DNA of 64,000 nucleotides from an uncultured Alphaproteobacteria bacterium (GTDB lineage Bacteria; Pseudomonadota; Alphaproteobacteria; HIMB59; GCA-002718135). Below, one piece after another: positions 1 to 9,159 of the stretch. A model generated the notes under the pieces. That model did not search any database and was not told the DNA's origin. It saw nothing but the letters and a program-made list of their open reading frames with translations. Within the stretch, counting starts at the first letter, position 1, and every line of letters starts with the position of its first letter. A program made the translations under genes and the position numbers. The stretch spans positions 1 to 64,000 of the forward strand of contig CACBAT010000007.1 in assembly GCA_902537325.1 (NCBI GenBank). Direction: 5' to 3'.

Positions 1-880
1 CTGATCCATTCTTCTCTATAAGCTGAAAAGCAGATTTAATTTCACTACCAAAAATATTTTTTTCTTCAAATATATCCTTTGTGACATTCAATCTGTGCAT
101 CCTAACAAGCACAGGTTCATTTACATCACTTAGATTTTTTACTAGAGCGTAATGCTTTTCACCTGAAATGGTATTTTGAAAAACTTTTAAAATAAATTGC
201 GATCCCATCTCACTTTCAAATGGCCTTTCGGAGATCTGTTCAACAATTTTAGTTTTTTTAAGTCTAAATTTAATCAAGTCACTAACAGTCCCTACTTTTA
301 AATTATGTATTTTTGCAAACTTAATAATTTCTGGTAACCTCGCCATAGAGCCATCTTCGCTCATTATTTCACAAATAACACCAGAAGGATTTAGATCTGC
401 AAGTTTTGAAATATCAACTGCTGCTTCAGTATGACCAGCGCGTACTAATACGCCTCCGTCCCAAGCCATAAGAGGGAAAACGTGTCCTGGATAAACAAGA
501 TCATTTTTGTTTCTATTATTGTTTACAGCTACTGATATAGTGTGGGCTCTATCAGCTGCAGATATTCCAGTGGTCACTCCTTCTTTTGCCTCAATAGAAA
601 CAGTAAATGCAGTTAAATCATTTTTTATATTACTTGGATTCATTAAGGGAAGTTCCAATTCTTCTATTCTATTCTTAGTTAAAGCTAAACAAATTAATCC
701 TCTTCCATTTTTTGCCATAAAATTAATAGCTTGCGGGTTAGCATATTGAGCAGGAATGATTAGATCACCTTCATTTTCTCTATCAGGATCATCGACAAGA
801 ATATACATTTTACCATTTCTTGCATCTTCTATGATTTCTTCAATAGAAGATAAACTTACTTCAATGTTATCTTTATTCAT
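1..880 (-). CDS. ribB: DHBP synthase with degenerate GTP cyclohydrolase II-like domain (RibBX type), 3' end cut by window
   Basis: Makes 3,4-dihydroxy-2-butanone 4-phosphate from ribulose 5-phosphate, the four-carbon precursor of riboflavin. The frame opens with ATG at 880 and stays open to the window edge. The acidic metal-binding motif DDPDRENEGDL and the later RAGHTEAAVD are intact, so the RibB half should be active. A C-terminal stretch follows that resembles RibA (HYALVKN, then VLVRMH), but where RibA has the zinc-binding R-C-D-C-G segment this protein reads DIFEEKNIFGSEIKSAFQL with no cysteine. This is the pattern described for RibBX proteins, whose second domain lacks cyclohydrolase activity. 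The start overlaps the ribE stop by 8 bp, so the two are co-transcribed and probably translationally coupled. The extreme C-terminus is not visible. Confidence 0.9.
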   Translation of the reverse strand, partial: MNKDNIEVSLSSIEEIIEDARNGKMYILVDDPDRENEGDLIIPAQYANPQAINFMAKNGRGLICLALTKNRIEELELPLMNPSNIKNDLTAFTVSIEAKEGVTTGISAADRAHTISVAVNNNRNKNDLVYPGHVFPLMAWDGGVLVRAGHTEAAVDISKLADLNPSGVICEIMSEDGSMARLPEIIKFAKIHNLKVGTVSDLIKFRLKKTKIVEQISERPFESEMGSQFILKVFQNTISGEKHYALVKNLSDVNEPVLVRMHRLNVTKDIFEEKNIFGSEIKSAFQLIEKNGS

Positions 881-1463
881 TATTCAAGATGAAACGGGCA
901 AGATAATCAAATTCAATATTTACTTGATCACTTTTTTTTAAAAATTTTAAATTAGTATGATGAAATGTATGATCAATGACAGAAATCATAAAAGTATTAT
1001 TTTCTACTTTTGCTACTGTTAAAGAAATACCATTTATTGAAATAGATCCTTTTTCAACAATAAATCTATTGTTTTTATTAAATTTTTTTTCAAAATGATA
1101 TTCCCAACTATTTTCAAGTTCTAAAATATCACTTACATTAGTTGTAGTATCAACATGACCATAAACAAAGTGGCCACTGATTTCGTCACCTATCTGAAGA
1201 GATTTTTCCAAATTAATATTTTCATTTTTAAAAATAGAGTTAGCAAGATTTGTTCTTTTCAAAGTTTCTTCTCCTATGTTCACATCAAAGCTAAATGAAT
1301 TGTTGTTTGATGGAGTTATATTTTTTGCTGTAAGACACACTCCATTACAAGAAATTGAAGAACCTTCCTTACAATTACTCAAATCAAGTTTCGTAGATAT
1401 TTGGTAAAGTCCCACATCTTTGTTTTTTATTGTTCCTAAATCTTGAATAATACCTGTAAACAT
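873..1463 (-). CDS. ribE: Riboflavin synthase alpha chain
   Basis: Dismutates two 6,7-dimethyl-8-ribityllumazine molecules to riboflavin in the cytoplasm. The protein of 196 residues starts with the diagnostic MFTGII and has the two tandem lumazine-binding repeats of the family; the second carries GHFVYGHVDTTTNV. Length is normal. It overlaps ribD by one base (TAATG) and ribB by 8 bp, forming a ribD-ribE-ribB operon with glyA and nrdR upstream. No lumazine synthase gene (ribH) is visible; it would be expected further along the operon beyond the window edge. Confidence 0.95.
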   Translation of the reverse strand: MFTGIIQDLGTIKNKDVGLYQISTKLDLSNCKEGSSISCNGVCLTAKNITPSNNNSFSFDVNIGEETLKRTNLANSIFKNENINLEKSLQIGDEISGHFVYGHVDTTTNVSDILELENSWEYHFEKKFNKNNRFIVEKGSISINGISLTVAKVENNTFMISVIDHTFHHTNLKFLKKSDQVNIEFDYLARFILNNE

Positions 1464-2545
1464 TAATTCACCTGATAGTTTGTATATATGTCGTCTTTGA
1501 ATTTTTTTCTTTCATTTAAAGATAAATTTAATTGACTAAGTTTTTTTCCAACAATTGCTGGCTTACCATGTTTTCCTATAATAATTTTGGATTTAAATAA
1601 ATGAATTTCATCTACTAAATTTTTATTTAACAATTCTGTAAAAAAAATACCCCCTGCTTCAACTAATAAATCTGATATTTTTAATGAGTATATTTTACTA
1701 AAAATATTTTTTAAATTTAGTTTTTTGTTTTTATTTAATTTACAAAAAATAATTTCACATCCTAATTTAATTAAATTTTCAGATTTTTTATTTTTTTTAG
1801 AAGTAAAGATAATAATTCTTTTTTTAGATATATCTTTTAATATTTTTGATTTCATTGGTATTTTTAGATTATTATCAATTATTATAACTGGAATATGTTG
1901 CTCTAAAGTTTTTTTTAATCTTATAGTTAATCTTGGATCATCTTTTAATACGGTTTTTGAAGTAGTTAAAATAGCTTGACTCATTGATCTTAACTTATGA
2001 GCATATTCTCTACTTGATTTATTAGATATCCATTTACTTTTATAATCATGCCATGCAATTTTTTCATCTGTAGAAGTTGCAATTTTGACTTTTGTAAATG
2101 GTTTTTTCTTTAAAACACTTTTAAAAAAAAATTTATTTAAATTATATGTTCTATTCTTTTCTAAACCTACATTTACAATTACATTATTTTTTTTTAACTT
2201 TTTAATACTTTTATAATTAGTTCTAACATCTGGATCAGCCGCAGAAATAAATATTTCTTTAATTCCTGATCTTAATATTTGATCTGTGCATGATCCATTT
2301 TTTGAACTATGAAAACATGGTTCTAAAGTAACATACATTGAAGCTCCTTTAGCTTTATGACCAGCTTTAGCTAGAGCTATTTCTTCGGCATGAGGCCTTC
2401 CAGATTGATTCGTTACAGCTTTAGAAATTATTTTTGAATTTTTTGCAATCACACAGCCCACTGTGGGATTAGGGAAGGTTTTTCCAAATTTTTTTTTAGC
2501 AATATCATGCGCTAAATTAATCATCTTTACATTTTGTTGAGACAC
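1463..2545 (-). CDS. ribD: Bifunctional pyrimidine deaminase / reductase RibD
   Basis: Catalyses the second and third steps from GTP to riboflavin. The N-terminal cytidine-deaminase-like domain shows PNPTVGCV, the zinc ligands in H52-A-E and C77/C86 of the P-C-F-H...C motif. The C-terminal domain is dihydrofolate-reductase-like, with TVLKDDPRLTIR and LLVEAGG. At 360 residues it is full length. The longest frame begins with GTG at 2545; an in-frame ATG at 2524 just before INLAHDIA is an equally plausible start and gives a more usual N-terminus. It lies 6 bp downstream of nrdR, a pairing common in bacteria. Confidence 0.95.
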   Translation of the reverse strand: MSQQNVKMINLAHDIAKKKFGKTFPNPTVGCVIAKNSKIISKAVTNQSGRPHAEEIALAKAGHKAKGASMYVTLEPCFHSSKNGSCTDQILRSGIKEIFISAADPDVRTNYKSIKKLKKNNVIVNVGLEKNRTYNLNKFFFKSVLKKKPFTKVKIATSTDEKIAWHDYKSKWISNKSSREYAHKLRSMSQAILTTSKTVLKDDPRLTIRLKKTLEQHIPVIIIDNNLKIPMKSKILKDISKKRIIIFTSKKNKKSENLIKLGCEIIFCKLNKNKKLNLKNIFSKIYSLKISDLLVEAGGIFFTELLNKNLVDEIHLFKSKIIIGKHGKPAIVGKKLSQLNLSLNERKKFKDDIYTNYQVN

Positions 2546-2551
2546 TAAAAA

Positions 2552-3004
2552 TTATTTATCTTCTAAATTACCTAAGAAATCTTCAAAATCTTTTGCTTCT
2601 CTAAAATTTTTGTAAACAGATGCAAATCTGACGTATGCTACCTGATCTAAATGCATTAAAGCTTCCATAATGTACTGACCAATAATATTAGATTTTATAT
2701 CAGTTTCACCTGAGTTTTCTAATTTTCTTACAATAGCATTTACAATTTTTTCAATTTTTTCATTATCAACATTTCTTTTTCTTAAAGCCAAAGAAAGGGA
2801 TCTATACATTTTATCTCTATCAAAATTTTCTTTTTGACCGTTACTTTTCATTACGACCAAATCTCTTAGCTGAATTCTCTCAAAAGTTGTAAATCTAGAG
2901 CCACAAGCATCACAAACTCTTCTTCTTCTTATAGCTGTATTATCTTCTGTAGGTCTTGAATCTTTTACTTGTGTATCTTCATTACTACAGAAGGGGCATC
3001 TCAT
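2552..3004 (-). CDS. nrdR: Transcriptional repressor NrdR
   Basis: A nucleotide-sensing repressor of ribonucleotide reductase genes. The 150-residue protein has the complete N-terminal zinc ribbon (C3, C6, C31, C34) followed by the RRRRVC basic patch and an ATP-cone domain ([15 protein letters not shown] onwards). Size and architecture are standard. It directly abuts glyA upstream (stop and start adjacent) and ribD downstream. No NrdR box was identified here; its target nrd genes are outside the window. Confidence 0.96.
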   Translation of the reverse strand: MRCPFCSNEDTQVKDSRPTEDNTAIRRRRVCDACGSRFTTFERIQLRDLVVMKSNGQKENFDRDKMYRSLSLALRKRNVDNEKIEKIVNAIVRKLENSGETDIKSNIIGQYIMEALMHLDQVAYVRFASVYKNFREAKDFEDFLGNLEDK

Positions 3005-4294
3005 TTAAAATGCCTCACTATAAATTGGATATTTTTTGCAAAGATCAATTATATCTTTTCTTGTTTTATTAAAAACTTCAGTTCTTTCATTTTCTTCAAG
3101 TAAAAGACTATCCAAAATATCAGCAATCATATTTCCAACTTTTTCAAAATCTTTCTGATTAAAACCTCTGGTCGTAGCAGCAGCAGTTCCAAATCTAAGT
3201 CCACTGGTTATTTTTGGCGGGTTAGGGTCATATGGAATTGCATTTTTATTACATGCCAATCCAACTTCTTCTAAAATTTTTTCAGCTTTATCACCAGTTA
3301 AACCTTTTGGTGTTAAGTCTAACCAAACTATATGTGAATCTGTGCCACCAGTAACAATTCTAAATCCTCTGTCAACTAAAGTTTGTGCCATAACTTTAGC
3401 ACTAGCAATTACATTTTTAATATATTCTTCGAATTCAGGTTTTAGTGCTTCACCAAAGCAAACAGCTCTAGCTGCAATTACATGCATTAGTGGACCACCT
3501 TGTAATCCAGGAAAAACAGCAGAATTAATTTTTTTATATAAATCTTCATGATTAGTTAAAATCATTGCGCTTCTTGCACCTCTTAAAGTTTTGTGAGTTG
3601 TTGAAGTTACTACATGTGCATGCTCAATCGGATTTGGATATTGTTTGCCTGCAACCAAACCAGAATAGTGAGCCATATCAACTAAAAAATATGCTCCTAC
3701 TTTATCAGCTATTTCTCTAAATTTTTTCCAATCTATTGTTCTAGGATAAGCGGAGGCTCCCGCTATTATCATTTTTGGTTTATGCTCTAACGCTAAAGCT
3801 TCGACTTCATCATAATCAATTAAATCTTTATCATTGCCTTCTTTTTTTACACCGTATTGAACAGCATTAAACCATTTACCAGATAGATTAGGTTTTGCTC
3901 CATGAGTTAAATGACCACCTGATGCAAGAGACATGCCTAAAATAGTATCATGCGGTTGAAGCAAAGCTAGAAAGACTGCTTGGTTTGCCTGTGCTCCGCT
4001 ATGTGGTTGTAGATTTGCAAATTTACAATTAAAAAGTTTTTTAACTCTTTCTAAGGCAATCTCTTCAGCTTGATCAACAAATTCACATCCGCCATAATAT
4101 CGTTTACCAGGATAACCTTCTGCATATTTATTTGTCATGACAGAGCCTTGAGCATTTAAAATCGATCTTGAAGCAATATTTTCAGATGCTATCAACTCTA
4201 TTTGGTTTTGCTGTCTTTCTAGTTCACGGCTTAATGTTCCATAAACCTCTGGGTCTGCTTCTTTAATTCCTTTAGTAAACAAATCTGAAATCAT
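3005..4294 (-). CDS. glyA: Serine hydroxymethyltransferase
   Basis: PLP enzyme interconverting serine and glycine with transfer of a one-carbon unit to tetrahydrofolate. The 429-residue protein carries the PLP lysine in [10 protein letters not shown] (K235), the ELIASEN motif near the N-terminus and [13 protein letters not shown]. Length is normal. Its ATG overlaps the rpiB stop as ATGA, so the two are probably coupled; nrdR follows without a gap. I looked for a glycine riboswitch or a strong promoter immediately upstream but rpiB occupies that space. Confidence 0.97.
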   Translation of the reverse strand: MISDLFTKGIKEADPEVYGTLSRELERQQNQIELIASENIASRSILNAQGSVMTNKYAEGYPGKRYYGGCEFVDQAEEIALERVKKLFNCKFANLQPHSGAQANQAVFLALLQPHDTILGMSLASGGHLTHGAKPNLSGKWFNAVQYGVKKEGNDKDLIDYDEVEALALEHKPKMIIAGASAYPRTIDWKKFREIADKVGAYFLVDMAHYSGLVAGKQYPNPIEHAHVVTSTTHKTLRGARSAMILTNHEDLYKKINSAVFPGLQGGPLMHVIAARAVCFGEALKPEFEEYIKNVIASAKVMAQTLVDRGFRIVTGGTDSHIVWLDLTPKGLTGDKAEKILEEVGLACNKNAIPYDPNPPKITSGLRFGTAAATTRGFNQKDFEKVGNMIADILDSLLLEENERTEVFNKTRKDIIDLCKKYPIYSEAF

Positions 4295-4710
4295 AGTTTT
4301 TTAATCCTTCTTTTATGTCGTCCTGACTCAAACTTTGTAGAAAGAAAAGCCTGAACACTTTTTTTTGCCTCGCTAGTATTTATAAACCTACCTGGTAAAA
4401 CTAATACATTAGCATCATTGTGCTTTCTTATCAATCTTGCTATTTTTGAATTATTAGCAAGACCAGCTCTAATTCCTTTTTTTCTATTAGCTGCAATACT
4501 CATACCAACACCAGTTCCACAAATTAGAATACCAACGTTTTTCTTGTTCTTAAGAACCTCTTTTGTTAATTTGTGTGCAAAATCAGGATAGTCAACACTT
4601 TCATCTGTCTTTGTTCCTAAATCATTAATTTTTGGAAAATTCTTTAACAATTTGGTTTTAAGGTCAAATCCAGCATGATCTGAGGCTATATATATATTCT
4701 TATTTTGCAT
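4291..4710 (-). CDS. rpiB: Ribose-5-phosphate isomerase B
   Basis: Interconverts ribose 5-phosphate and ribulose 5-phosphate. The 139-residue RpiB/LacAB-family protein has the SDHAGF N-terminal motif, the active-site cysteine in [14 protein letters not shown] (C64) and LPGRF near the C-terminus. It heads the minus-strand rpiB-glyA-nrdR-rib operon; its ribulose 5-phosphate product is also the substrate of RibB at the operon's far end. Only about 50 bp separates it from the divergent gcdH, so the promoters of both must lie there. Confidence 0.93.
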   Translation of the reverse strand: MQNKNIYIASDHAGFDLKTKLLKNFPKINDLGTKTDESVDYPDFAHKLTKEVLKNKKNVGILICGTGVGMSIAANRKKGIRAGLANNSKIARLIRKHNDANVLVLPGRFINTSEAKKSVQAFLSTKFESGRHKRRIKKL

Positions 4711-4761
4711 AATAATTTTTGTGGTTATTTACATCAAAATGATGATATTGCCTAATATTGT

Positions 4762-5937
4762 ATGAAAGAAAATAATTGGTTTGATCCATTTTATATTCAA
4801 AGTCATTTAAATGAAGAAGAAAGTAATATTCAGAAAAATGTAAGAGATTTTTGTAATAATGAACTTAAACCTACAGTAGTTGAAAGAAATAGAAAAAATG
4901 AATTTGATAAAAAACTCTATCCAAAATTTGGATCACTTGGAGTTTTAGGACAAACAGTTAAAACACATGGTGGGTCTGGTACATCAAATTTAGCGTATGG
5001 ACTTGTAGCATATGAATTTGAAAAAATAGATAGCAGCTATAGATCTTCAATATCTGTTCAATCTTCTCTTGTAATACATCCAATAAATGAATTTGGATCT
5101 CAGGAACAAAAAGATAAATACCTTCCTCCATTAATTAAAGGAGAAAAAATTGGTTGCTTTGGTTTAACAGAAAGCGAAGCTGGTTCTGATCCTACTTCAA
5201 TGAAAACTTCATTTAAAAAAACTAAAGATGGATATATTATAAATGGATCTAAAAACTGGATTACGAATGCTCCAATTGCTGACATATTTATTATTTGGGC
5301 TATTGAAGAAAACAAAGACCATAAAAGTATAAAAGGTTTTATAATTGAAAAAAATACTGAAGGATTAAATACTTCAACAATAGAAAATAAAACAAGCTTA
5401 AAAATTAGTCCAACTGGTCAAATAATTTTAAATAATGTTTTTGTTCCAAATAATTTGTGTTTAGAAAATACCAAAGGATGGAAATCAGTTTTTAGTTGTC
5501 TCAATAAAGCAAGATTTGGAATTAGCTGGGGTGTATTAGGTTCAGCATCTGAATGTTGGTTAATTGCAAAAGACTATGTAGAAAATAGAATTATGTTTAA
5601 AAAACCTTTAGCATCAAATCAATTAATTCAAAAAAAATTATCTGAGATGCAAATAGAGATAAATTTAGGATTAGCATCATGTCTTTTAAGTTCTAAAGCT
5701 CTAGATGATGGAAAGGATATCATTAATGCAATTAGTATTTTAAAAAAAAATAACTGTAAAAAATCTTTAGATTTAATTAGAAATGCCCGTGATATGCTTG
5801 GCGCAAATGGGTTATTAGAAGAATATCATATCATGAGACATTTGGTTAACTTAGAAACAGTTAAAACTTACGAGGGTGCAGAAGATATTCATTCACTTAT
5901 TTTAGGCAAAAATCAGACAGGAATTTCTAGTTTTTAA
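4762..5937 (+). CDS. gcdH: Glutaryl-CoA dehydrogenase
   Basis: FAD-dependent acyl-CoA dehydrogenase that oxidatively decarboxylates glutaryl-CoA to crotonyl-CoA in lysine, tryptophan and dicarboxylate breakdown. The assignment to GcdH rather than a general acyl-CoA dehydrogenase rests on family-specific segments: SVQSSLVIHPI preceded by an arginine (R94) at the position that binds the substrate gamma-carboxylate, NQLIQKKLSEMQ, and the catalytic glutamate in KTYEGAEDIH (E371). Length (391) is normal. It stands alone, divergent from rpiB, with a decayed region immediately downstream. No CoA-transferase partner is in the window. Confidence 0.9.
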   Translation: MKENNWFDPFYIQSHLNEEESNIQKNVRDFCNNELKPTVVERNRKNEFDKKLYPKFGSLGVLGQTVKTHGGSGTSNLAYGLVAYEFEKIDSSYRSSISVQSSLVIHPINEFGSQEQKDKYLPPLIKGEKIGCFGLTESEAGSDPTSMKTSFKKTKDGYIINGSKNWITNAPIADIFIIWAIEENKDHKSIKGFIIEKNTEGLNTSTIENKTSLKISPTGQIILNNVFVPNNLCLENTKGWKSVFSCLNKARFGISWGVLGSASECWLIAKDYVENRIMFKKPLASNQLIQKKLSEMQIEINLGLASCLLSSKALDDGKDIINAISILKKNNCKKSLDLIRNARDMLGANGLLEEYHIMRHLVNLETVKTYEGAEDIHSLILGKNQTGISSF

Positions 5938-6041
5938 TAATTTTCTTATTATTTATATCATTTGAAATTGATAGATTTTCTATTTTTGTATAATTCTATT
6001 TATAAATTAATTAATTTACTCATATAATCTCGGGAGGACAT

Positions 6042-6089
6042 ATGAAAAAAAACTTTAAAAGACGTGACTTCCTTGTTTGTCAACTTTAG
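6042..6089 (+). pseudogene. 5' stub of a gene encoding a twin-arginine (Tat) exported protein
   Basis: A strong ribosome binding site (GGGAGGA at 6032-6038) precedes an ATG that opens a frame of only 15 codons, reading MKKNFKRRDFLVCQL. The K-R-R-D-F-L motif is the start of a classic Tat signal peptide, common on periplasmic substrate-binding proteins, but the hydrophobic stretch and mature protein are missing. Directly opposite lies another 5' stub on the minus strand. I read this as one side of a deletion junction. The original protein cannot be identified from 15 residues. Confidence 0.5.
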
Positions 6090-6225
6090 GAATATTTTTA
6101 AAAGCTTCTTCAATTAATACTTCCATTTTATCTATAGCATTTTTTGCCCCAACAGTTTTTTGAGAGTAATAACCCTCACCTTTCATTGATAAAACAGATT
6201 GTGTATTGAGATTAGGTTTGTTCAT
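6055..6225 (-). pseudogene. 5' stub of a SAM-dependent (SABATH-like) methyltransferase gene
   Basis: An ATG-initiated frame of 56 codons begins MNKPNLNTQSVLSM and continues KGEGYYSQKTVGAKNAID. This resembles the N-terminus of Methyltransf_7/SABATH-type carboxyl methyltransferases, which start with a similar M-K-G-x-G-Y-Y-S segment. The frame ends where the fold's SAM-binding glycine motif should begin, and its last codons run into the antisense of the Tat stub. A complete relative would be several hundred residues. The family assignment is from memory of the motif and is tentative; that the gene is truncated is more secure. Confidence 0.42.
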
Positions 6226-6266
6226 GTAATAATTTTAAACCTATTGAATTATAATAAAAGTATTTA

Positions 6267-8459
6267 TTAATCAAATTTAAGATTTTTATTAAAATATTTA
6301 GGGACTTTTTTTCCTGCCTGAGCCCTTTTTCCCATCCAAAAATCAACATCTTCTAACTTTCTATTCTTAGAGCCAGTACTCCATTCTAATCCATCTTCAA
6401 TAGTTAGCTGAGTGACATCGGATAAAAAATCATCTTTCTTAATTTTAATTAATTGAACCCCTCCACCCTTTTGTAATTTTGGCAAAGTATCAATTTCAAA
6501 AATTAACATTTTTTGTAACTTTGTAACACAAGCTATGTATTTTTTTGAAAGATTTAATACTTTAATAACTACATCATTATTTTTTAAATTAAATAATTGC
6601 TTACCTTTCTTTTGGTTTGTTACAAGAGTTTCAGTATTACTAATAAATCCTTTGCCATTTTTGGATACAATTAAGAATTCTTGATCGATTGATGAAAGTA
6701 ATCCAGTAATTTTATCTTTAGGCATACTATCAACAAAATAAATAAATGATTTGGGGTTACTATTTCCACCTGGTAAAATATTTGGATCTATCGTGTAAAC
6801 TTTACCGGAAGAAACAAACAAAAGTATTTTTTGATTTGAATTTAAATTAACTGAAAATAGATTTTCTTTGTTTATTTTTTCAATTTCCTTTTCATCAGTT
6901 ATCTCTTTAATTCTCTTGAGCTGAAAATCTTTATTAATGATAACGGTGAATTTTTCAATTTCTTTAAATTCATCAATACTAATATCAATATCATTATTTT
7001 GTTCTGATGAAATTAAAGATTTTCTCTTCTTTATATCGATATCTAAATCACCTTTTATAAGATCTAATTCACTTACTATAAATTTATCTAATATTTTTTT
7101 ATCTTTAATTAATTTATTAAGATATTTTAATTCTTCATTTAATTTTTGGATTTCATCTTTAATATTTTTTTCATCAATCTTTCTTAGAGATCCTAAACGC
7201 ATACTTAAAATTGAATCACACTGTAAATCAGACAATTTGTATTTTTTTATTAATTCTTTTTTAGGATTATCCTTAGTTCTTATTATTTTTATTATAGAAT
7301 TTAAATTTTTAAAGACAATTTGATACCCCTTAAGAATTTCTAGTCTCTTTTTAATTTTTTCTATATTAAATTTGGATTTTCTTTTAATGGTAACTTTTCG
7401 ATGTTCTAAAAAATTAGAAAGTATTTCAATAATTCCAATTTGTTTGGGTTCTATACCATCAATTAATACATTAAAATTACAAGAGTACTTAATAGATAAG
7501 TCAGTTAATTTAAAACATAAGCTTATTAATTTTTCTGCATCAATATTTCTAGTTTTGGGTTTTAAAACAATTCTAATATTTTCATCTGATTCATCGACAA
7601 CATCATCCAAAGGTAATTTTTTATTATTGATGTTATTAGCAAGTTGTTCGATTATCTTAACTTTATTAACTTGATATGGAATTTCAGTAATAATTATTTG
7701 ATACAGACCATTTTTTAATTCTTCTATTTGGTATTTAGCATTAATATTAAATGATCCCTTGCCATTCTTATAAATTTGCTTTTTTTCATTATTATCTAAA
7801 ATTATTTCACCACCTGTGGGAAGATCTGGTCCATTAATAATTTTTAAAATTTCAGTAAGTGAAGCTTTATCTTTTTTTATTATTAATTTTAATGCATCAA
7901 TTAATTCAACAATATTATGGGGAGGAATGTTTGTGGCCATACCTACAGCTATTCCCATTGCTCCATTAATTAAAATATTAGGAAGCTGAGATGGTAGAAC
8001 CACGGGTTCTAAATTTTGACCATCGTAATTATCTTTAAAATCTACAGAATTTTCTTCGATACCATCAAAAAAATAATTTGTATAATCTTGTAATCTTGCC
8101 TCGGTGTATCGCATTGCAGCTGGATTATCACCATCAATATTTCCAAAATTACCCTGACCATCGACTAATGTAATTCTTGTGGAAAAATCCTGAGCCATCC
8201 TTACCAAACTATCATAAATAGCTTGATCTCCATGCGGATGAAATTTACCCATAACATCCCCAACAATTCTTGCACATTTTTTATAACTTGAACTTTTGAA
8301 AAGTTTTAGTTGATACATTGAATAAATTATTCTGCGATGAACAGGTTTTAATCCGTCCCTCACATCAGGTAATGACCTTGAAACAATAGTTGATATTGCA
8401 TAAGAAAGATACTTTTCACTAAGTATAGTATCTAAGTTAGACTCAATTATTTTGTTCAT
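6267..8459 (-). CDS. parC: DNA topoisomerase IV subunit A
   Basis: Breakage-reunion subunit of the type II enzyme that decatenates daughter chromosomes. The 730-residue protein has the winged-helix core with the catalytic tyrosine in NPAAMRYTEARL (Y118), and the quinolone-site region GKFHPHGDQAIYDSLVRMAQ. A weak beta-propeller-like C-terminal region follows. ParC is preferred to GyrA because the typical GyrA-box is not evident and the length matches alphaproteobacterial ParC. Its start overlaps the recO stop by 17 bp. Confidence 0.92.
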   Translation of the reverse strand: MNKIIESNLDTILSEKYLSYAISTIVSRSLPDVRDGLKPVHRRIIYSMYQLKLFKSSSYKKCARIVGDVMGKFHPHGDQAIYDSLVRMAQDFSTRITLVDGQGNFGNIDGDNPAAMRYTEARLQDYTNYFFDGIEENSVDFKDNYDGQNLEPVVLPSQLPNILINGAMGIAVGMATNIPPHNIVELIDALKLIIKKDKASLTEILKIINGPDLPTGGEIILDNNEKKQIYKNGKGSFNINAKYQIEELKNGLYQIIITEIPYQVNKVKIIEQLANNINNKKLPLDDVVDESDENIRIVLKPKTRNIDAEKLISLCFKLTDLSIKYSCNFNVLIDGIEPKQIGIIEILSNFLEHRKVTIKRKSKFNIEKIKKRLEILKGYQIVFKNLNSIIKIIRTKDNPKKELIKKYKLSDLQCDSILSMRLGSLRKIDEKNIKDEIQKLNEELKYLNKLIKDKKILDKFIVSELDLIKGDLDIDIKKRKSLISSEQNNDIDISIDEFKEIEKFTVIINKDFQLKRIKEITDEKEIEKINKENLFSVNLNSNQKILLFVSSGKVYTIDPNILPGGNSNPKSFIYFVDSMPKDKITGLLSSIDQEFLIVSKNGKGFISNTETLVTNQKKGKQLFNLKNNDVVIKVLNLSKKYIACVTKLQKMLIFEIDTLPKLQKGGGVQLIKIKKDDFLSDVTQLTIEDGLEWSTGSKNRKLEDVDFWMGKRAQAGKKVPKYFNKNLKFD

Positions 8460-9159
8460 TCTTTTCTAAAAAACTGATTATATTTTTCTTAAATAAAATA
8501 TACTGATTTGGCAATTTATGATTTAAATTTGATAAATGATTTTTAATAAAAATAATTTCAAAAATTTTAAAAAAATTATTTAAAGAGAAATAATCAAATG
8601 CAATATTTGAATTACTCACAAAAAGATGATGAGGAAAATCAATAGTATAGTTTGAGTAATTTTCTTTAAATTCTAAAGTATCTGTATCAAAATATTTCAA
8701 TCTATTATTGTTAACATAATCTAATTCGTATCCAATAAATTTAAGTAAATCAAATAAGTAGATACAAAAGAAATTTAACCATTTTTTTTTACTAATCATA
8801 ATTTCTAAAAACTCTTTAGAAATTTTATATATTTGGTTTATTTTCTGCCCTTCAATTACTGAAGCATTAATTAATGATACAACTGAAAGTAGGCAGCTTA
8901 GTTTATATTTATCATTAATAACACTTGATAAATAAGGTTTTGATAATTCAGCTTTGATTGATGGTGGGCGATTGCCAATGTATGTCACGTCCAAATTTAA
9001 AAAAAAACCAAGTTGCATTATATTCTTCTTATTTTTTGAAAGTCCCCCGTATACAATTCCTGAGAATACTTCATCCGTATCTGATAAAAATTTAATTAAT
9101 AGATCATTATCTTTAAAAACTTTTGAATGTATAAGTATTCCGTTAAATTTTTTTTGCAT
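8443..9159 (-). CDS. recO: DNA repair protein RecO
   Basis: Mediates RecA loading on SSB-coated single-stranded DNA in the RecFOR pathway. The 238-residue protein is divergent but has the right plan: an N-terminal OB-fold beginning NGILIHSKVFKDNDLLIKF, then an all-helical domain. The zinc-finger cysteines seen in some RecO proteins are not obvious. The strongest support is position: it sits between era (overlap 17 bp) and parC (overlap 17 bp) in a rnc-era-recO-parC run common in Alphaproteobacteria. Confidence 0.85.
   Translation of the reverse strand: MQKKFNGILIHSKVFKDNDLLIKFLSDTDEVFSGIVYGGLSKNKKNIMQLGFFLNLDVTYIGNRPPSIKAELSKPYLSSVINDKYKLSCLLSVVSLINASVIEGQKINQIYKISKEFLEIMISKKKWLNFFCIYLFDLLKFIGYELDYVNNNRLKYFDTDTLEFKENYSNYTIDFPHHLFVSNSNIAFDYFSLNNFFKIFEIIFIKNHLSNLNHKLPNQYILFKKNIISFLEKNEQNN

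Noticed and set aside
507-941. Open frames on the plus strand opposite ribB and ribE (80 and 61 codons)
   Set aside because: They are antisense to clearly homologous genes, have no ribosome binding site of note and their composition follows from the AT-rich opposite strand.
6042-6089. Functional leader peptide regulating a downstream gene
   Set aside because: The peptide is a Tat-type N-terminus, the next gene downstream is on the other strand, and no attenuator hairpin follows.
6937-7674. Long plus-strand frames (128 and 100 codons) opposite parC
   Set aside because: Hydrophobic antisense readings of lysine-rich ParC codons; no family resemblance and fully inside a well-supported gene.
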